8,657 nucleotides of DNA, taken from positions 1-8,657 of the forward strand of contig DAOUVA010000157.1 of the NCBI GenBank assembly GCA_030667885.1. The letters are read 5' to 3'. Both the position numbers and the translations under genes were made by a program. The notes under the pieces were generated by a model. It searched no databases. It saw only the letters and a program-made list of their open reading frames with translations, and had not been told where the DNA came from. This stretch comes from Phycisphaerae bacterium (GTDB lineage Bacteria > Planctomycetota > Phycisphaerae > Sedimentisphaerales > Anaerobacaceae). Shown here one piece after another: positions 6,624-8,657 of the stretch; positions within the stretch are counted from its first letter, which is position 1, and each line of letters begins with the position of its first letter.

Positions 6624-6880
6624 TTACTCAGCAGCATCGTCACCGTCATCGCTGTTGATGGGCGGTTTTATTTGCCAATCATACCAACACTCTCGAAGTT
6701 CTTCGTCTGTTCCTTCAGGCCAGTGACGGTATTTCTCACACGATTCACATTTCTGTTCATCGATACTTTCGTGATTCTCAGGGCAGATTCGCATATCATG
6801 ACCGGCTCTAGCCCCTGTACTTCCATGGCGCCCGCTACCATGTCTTCTAAACGGATGTCCTCCTCGTCCTCTGCTACCAC
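6624..6880 (-). pseudogene. Small acidic zinc-ribbon protein split by an apparent -1 frameshift
   Basis: Two overlapping minus-strand frames look like halves of one gene. The first half runs from GTG at 6880 (or ATG at 6841) and is acidic, ending in MICES at the TCT codon 6787-6785. Stepping back one base gives a second frame from TGC at 6785 to TAA at 6624, beginning CPENHESIDE and continuing KCESC, W, a DEEL segment, CWYDWQ and an acidic tail. Joined, the product is about 85 aa with two CESC knuckles 11 residues apart, a typical zinc-ribbon layout; neither frame alone has this. A lost T in a TCTTGC-like ancestor, a sequencing error or programmed slippage could each explain it. I see no good ribosome binding site. 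The family is not recognised. It lies 111 bp upstream of the Xis-like gene and probably belongs to the same mobile module. The second frame alone could start at ATG 6794 (56 aa). Confidence 0.5.
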
Positions 6881-7183
6881 TGCTTCTACTTAGGGGTGGT
6901 TTTGGCGTGAGTTGGCTGCTTCTAGTTACAGTTCAAATAAGAAGTTAAGGACGATCAATCTCATTTTCTTTTCTCTTCTCATGGAGTGAACAAGCCTTGC
7001 TGCTTCGACCGACCAATGGCGCTTTTGTTCATTGCTACCCGCGTATCGGAATTCTGGTCTTCCACACGAAGTTCGCCTCGGTAAAGATGAGAGTATTGCA
7101 GCCGTGTGGGCAAACTGCTAAAATGCCACCACAGAAAATTAATTTGTTATTCTCGCCCTAACCAGTAGCAGGATTACTAACAT
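6881..7183. other. Gene-poor spacer upstream of the DAHP synthase gene
   Basis: No convincing coding region is visible on either strand here; the only minus-strand open frames are very short (for example an 18-codon frame starting ATGAGAAGA). The right end carries the predicted promoter and leader of the DAHP synthase gene. The left end may include the lost 5' part of the frameshifted zinc-ribbon gene and the edge of the mobile module, but no boundary can be drawn. Confidence 0.5.
7096..7124 (+). promoter_or_regulatory. Predicted sigma70-type promoter of the DAHP synthase gene
   Basis: TTGCAG (7096-7101) and TAAAAT (7119-7124) are separated by 17 nt. This predicts a transcript start near 7131 and a leader of about 53 nt. 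The leader shows no obvious attenuator or leader peptide. Confidence 0.5.
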
Positions 7184-8221
7184 ATGGAACAAACTGAAAA
7201 TCTGAACATATTACGATTCAAGCCACTGATTACCCCTGAAGAGCTTAAAGGAGAATTGCCAGAAATCGACGGAGTAGCTCAACTGGTGGCAAGTTCGCGC
7301 ATGAACATTCAGAAGATCCTTACAAATAGTGATAAACGCCGAATGGTGGTCACCGGGCCGTGTTCACTTCATGACCGCGAGGCGACGCTTGAATATGCCG
7401 GTAAGCTCAGGGAATTAAGGGATGAGGTGAGCGACAAGATTCTGATAATCATGCGAGCCTATTTTGAGAAGCCACGCACAGCATTGGGTTGGAAAGGTAT
7501 GTTGTATGATCCCTGTCTGGACAACTCGTACAACATTGAGGAAGGTTTCCGTCGAGCACGTGGTTTGTTGCTTTCCATAGGGGAAATGGGTCTGCCCACG
7601 GCAACCGAATTCTTGGATCCTATCGTCCCCCAGTATATGGCTGATCTGGTGTCCTGGGTGGCAATTGGGGCTAGAACGACGGAATCGCAAATACATCGTC
7701 AGATGGCAAGCGGTCTTTCAATGCCAGTGGGCTTCAAGAATTCTATGGATGGCAACCTGACTGCTGCAATCGATGCAGTCAAGGCAGCTTCAAGTCCTCA
7801 CTCCTTCATGGGCATTGATGGAAATGGAAAAGTCATTATCGCTGAGACGCGTGGCAACAAATACGGTCACTTAGTCATGCGTGGGGGTTCAGGTGGTCCA
7901 AACTATAGCTCCGAGTATGTGGCATTTGCAGAAGTCTTGCTGTGCAAGGCTAACGTGCCAACCGGAATCCTGATCGACTGCAGCCACGCTAATTCAAACA
8001 AAGACCACAAACACCAAAGAGAAGTATTGTTTGATGTCGCAGAGCAGATTAGAGAAGGCAACCGGCTGATAGCCGGCGTCATGCTCGAGAGTTTTCTTCG
8101 TGAAGGTAACCAACCATTCGGCACACCAGAGAATCTCGAATACGGAATATCATTGACTGACAAGTGCATTGGCTGGGAAGAAACCGAAGAACTGATCCGT
8201 CATTTTGCAAGCGTGTCATAA
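7184..8221 (+). CDS. aroG: 3-deoxy-D-arabino-heptulosonate-7-phosphate (DAHP) synthase, class I alpha
   Basis: This cytoplasmic metal-dependent enzyme joins phosphoenolpyruvate and erythrose 4-phosphate, the committed first step of the shikimate route to aromatic amino acids. Its 345 aa compare with 350 for Escherichia coli AroG. All four metal ligands are present: C60 in TGPCSLHD, H268 in DCSHANS, E302 in MLESF and D326 in LTDKCIGW. Substrate-binding motifs include MRAYFEKPRT (R91, K96), AIGARTTESQ (R164), MPVGFKN (K185) and VMRGG (R233). It keeps the N-terminal extension and the GLSMPVGFKN region that form the feedback site in the AroF/G/H family, so allosteric control by an aromatic amino acid is likely; which one cannot be told. 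The symbol aroG is used for the family, not a proven isozyme. An AGGA lies about 10 nt before the ATG, further than usual. It stands alone, with no other aromatic genes nearby. Confidence 0.96.
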   Translation: MEQTENLNILRFKPLITPEELKGELPEIDGVAQLVASSRMNIQKILTNSDKRRMVVTGPCSLHDREATLEYAGKLRELRDEVSDKILIIMRAYFEKPRTALGWKGMLYDPCLDNSYNIEEGFRRARGLLLSIGEMGLPTATEFLDPIVPQYMADLVSWVAIGARTTESQIHRQMASGLSMPVGFKNSMDGNLTAAIDAVKAASSPHSFMGIDGNGKVIIAETRGNKYGHLVMRGGSGGPNYSSEYVAFAEVLLCKANVPTGILIDCSHANSNKDHKHQREVLFDVAEQIREGNRLIAGVMLESFLREGNQPFGTPENLEYGISLTDKCIGWEETEELIRHFASVS

Positions 8222-8277
8222 GGGCCGGTCTTGATTAATGTGCAACCGTTCGATCACTGCAACTCACCTATTCGTCA

Positions 8278-8297
8278 AGTGCCATGCGGGTGGCACT
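8278..8297 (+). terminator. Stem-loop downstream of the DAHP synthase gene, candidate terminator
   Basis: AGTGCCA (8278-8284) pairs perfectly with TGGCACT (8291-8297) around a 6-nt loop, 57 bp after the DAHP synthase stop. The following GTTGGTTT is T-rich but interrupted, so it is a weak intrinsic terminator on the + strand. It sits between two converging frames; no T-run follows on the minus strand. Confidence 0.4.
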
Positions 8298-8303
8298 GTT
8301 GGT

Positions 8304-8551
8304 TTACGCTAGTTTGAGTGGTGCCGTCATTGTAATCTTACTGCCATGACCAGGCTCGGATTTAATCTCAAAACATCCGTATAACTGTTCCAGTCGCTTA
8401 CGAATACTAAAAAAGCTGAATCCACCGTTTTTGGTCGATAATGACATAACTTCATCAAAGTTGAGTCCAATTCCGTCATCTTCCTTCGCCAAAGCGATAT
8501 TTTTGACCTCATTACATAGGGCTTGCTGAGTATAATTTAAGTTCAATATTT
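8304..8551 (-). pseudogene. Histidine kinase ATPase (HATPase_c) remnant, N-terminally truncated and degenerate
   Basis: The frame encodes about 80 residues from the C-terminal ATP-binding domain of a two-component sensor kinase. DDGIGL is the G1 box, GGFSFFSIRKRLEQL corresponds to the GFGLFSIRERL region, and EIKSEPGHGSKITMTAPL is the usual C-terminal strand pair. No dimerisation domain or phospho-accepting His is present, and the frame is closed by a stop just upstream of 8552. QALCNEVKN resembles an N box but lies only about 7 residues before G1 instead of roughly 25, suggesting an internal deletion. In G2, the second Gly and the Leu are replaced by Ser and Phe. Only TTG offers a start, at 8546. 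I read this as a decayed gene fragment; no matching kinase sequence appears in the other frames up to the window end. Confidence 0.7.
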
Positions 8552-8577
8552 ACAATACGATACATATGACTTATAGT
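8549..8577 (+). promoter_or_regulatory. Predicted sigma70-type promoter for the gene starting at 8638
   Basis: TTTACA (8549-8554) and TATAGT (8572-8577) are exactly 17 nt apart, each one base from consensus. The predicted start is near 8584, giving a leader of about 54 nt before the strong ribosome binding site of the next gene. Confidence 0.55.
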
Positions 8578-8637
8578 ATTGCAAGTGAAGGGGAATTATA
8601 GAAAAACATTCAAAATGCTTGCACATGGAGGTCGCAA

Positions 8638-8657
8638 ATGTATCGCACAAACAATCC
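8638..8657 (+). CDS. Start of an unidentified gene, cut by the window end
   Basis: ATG at 8638 follows GGAGG (8627-8631) at a 6-nt spacing and a near-consensus promoter at 8549-8577. Only MYRTNN and part of a further codon are visible, so no function can be proposed. The regulatory context makes it a likely real gene start. Confidence 0.55.

Noticed and set aside
6603..6893. Open frame of 96 codons on the + strand opposite the zinc-ribbon gene.
   Set aside because: Its composition is Ser/Thr-rich and low complexity, it has no clear ribosome binding site, and the opposite strand gives a better protein with paired cysteine knuckles.
7010..7019. Ten-base match CGACCAATGG to the tRNA anticodon-arm region (4789-4798), considered as the far attachment site of a 2.2-kb element.
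   Set aside because: Integration there should leave the displaced 5' half of the tRNA to the right of 7019, and the following bases bear no resemblance to it. A 10-bp match in this search space is only mildly unlikely by chance.
8531..8536. Perfect TATAAT on the + strand as a -10 box.
   Set aside because: No acceptable -35 box lies 16-18 nt upstream, the nearest TTGACC being 22 nt away. The pair at 8549-8577 fits better.
1..8657. CRISPR array, rRNA genes, insertion sequence with terminal inverted repeats, or a defence system.
   Set aside because: No regularly spaced repeats, rRNA-like stretches, transposase motifs or recognisable defence domains were seen on either strand.

Overview
The window looks like a bacterial chromosomal segment, most probably from the Planctomycetota or a related PVC lineage. 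The support is a run of sugar-acid catabolism genes typical of those groups: twin-arginine (Tat) signals on dehydratases, and a DUF1080 (3-keto-disaccharide hydrolase) domain. The taxon is inferred, since no rRNA or other strong marker gene is present. Base composition is moderate, and strong AAGGAG-type ribosome binding sites precede several genes.

Left part (1-4621). The 3' end of a tyrosine recombinase gene enters on the + strand and runs tail-to-tail into a minus-strand catabolic cluster. Read 5' to 3' on the minus strand, the cluster is: a secreted DUF1080-RraA fusion (4621-3026), a Tat-exported enolase-superfamily dehydratase (2960-1590), and a Tat-exported UxuA-type mannonate dehydratase (1435-440). 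The last has lost its C-terminus at a recombination junction near position 470, where the recombinase reading frame runs on into it. All three proteins carry export signals although these enzyme folds are usually cytoplasmic. The cluster may therefore be an extracytoplasmic pathway in which keto-sugar release and sugar-acid dehydration feed a retro-aldol step.

Middle part (4765-6880). A tRNA with a CAU anticodon, best read as the lysidine-modified tRNA-Ile2, sits on the minus strand with its own promoter. Next to it is a small mobile-element module on the same strand: an intact tyrosine recombinase (6134-4941), an Xis-like winged-helix protein (6512-6252), and a small zinc-ribbon gene split by an apparent -1 frameshift (6880-6624). 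The recombinase lies on the 5' side of the tRNA, so this is not the usual integration at a tRNA 3' end.

Right part (6881-8657). After a gene-poor spacer, a class I DAHP synthase (7184-8221) has a good sigma70-type promoter and all catalytic residues; it catalyses the first step of the shikimate pathway. It is followed by a stem-loop and a degenerate, N-terminally truncated histidine kinase ATPase fragment on the minus strand. The window ends a few codons into a + strand gene at 8638 that has a strong ribosome binding site and a near-consensus promoter.

Overall, a catabolic cassette lies between two tyrosine recombinase genes beside a tRNA and housekeeping metabolism, and several broken genes mark old rearrangements.
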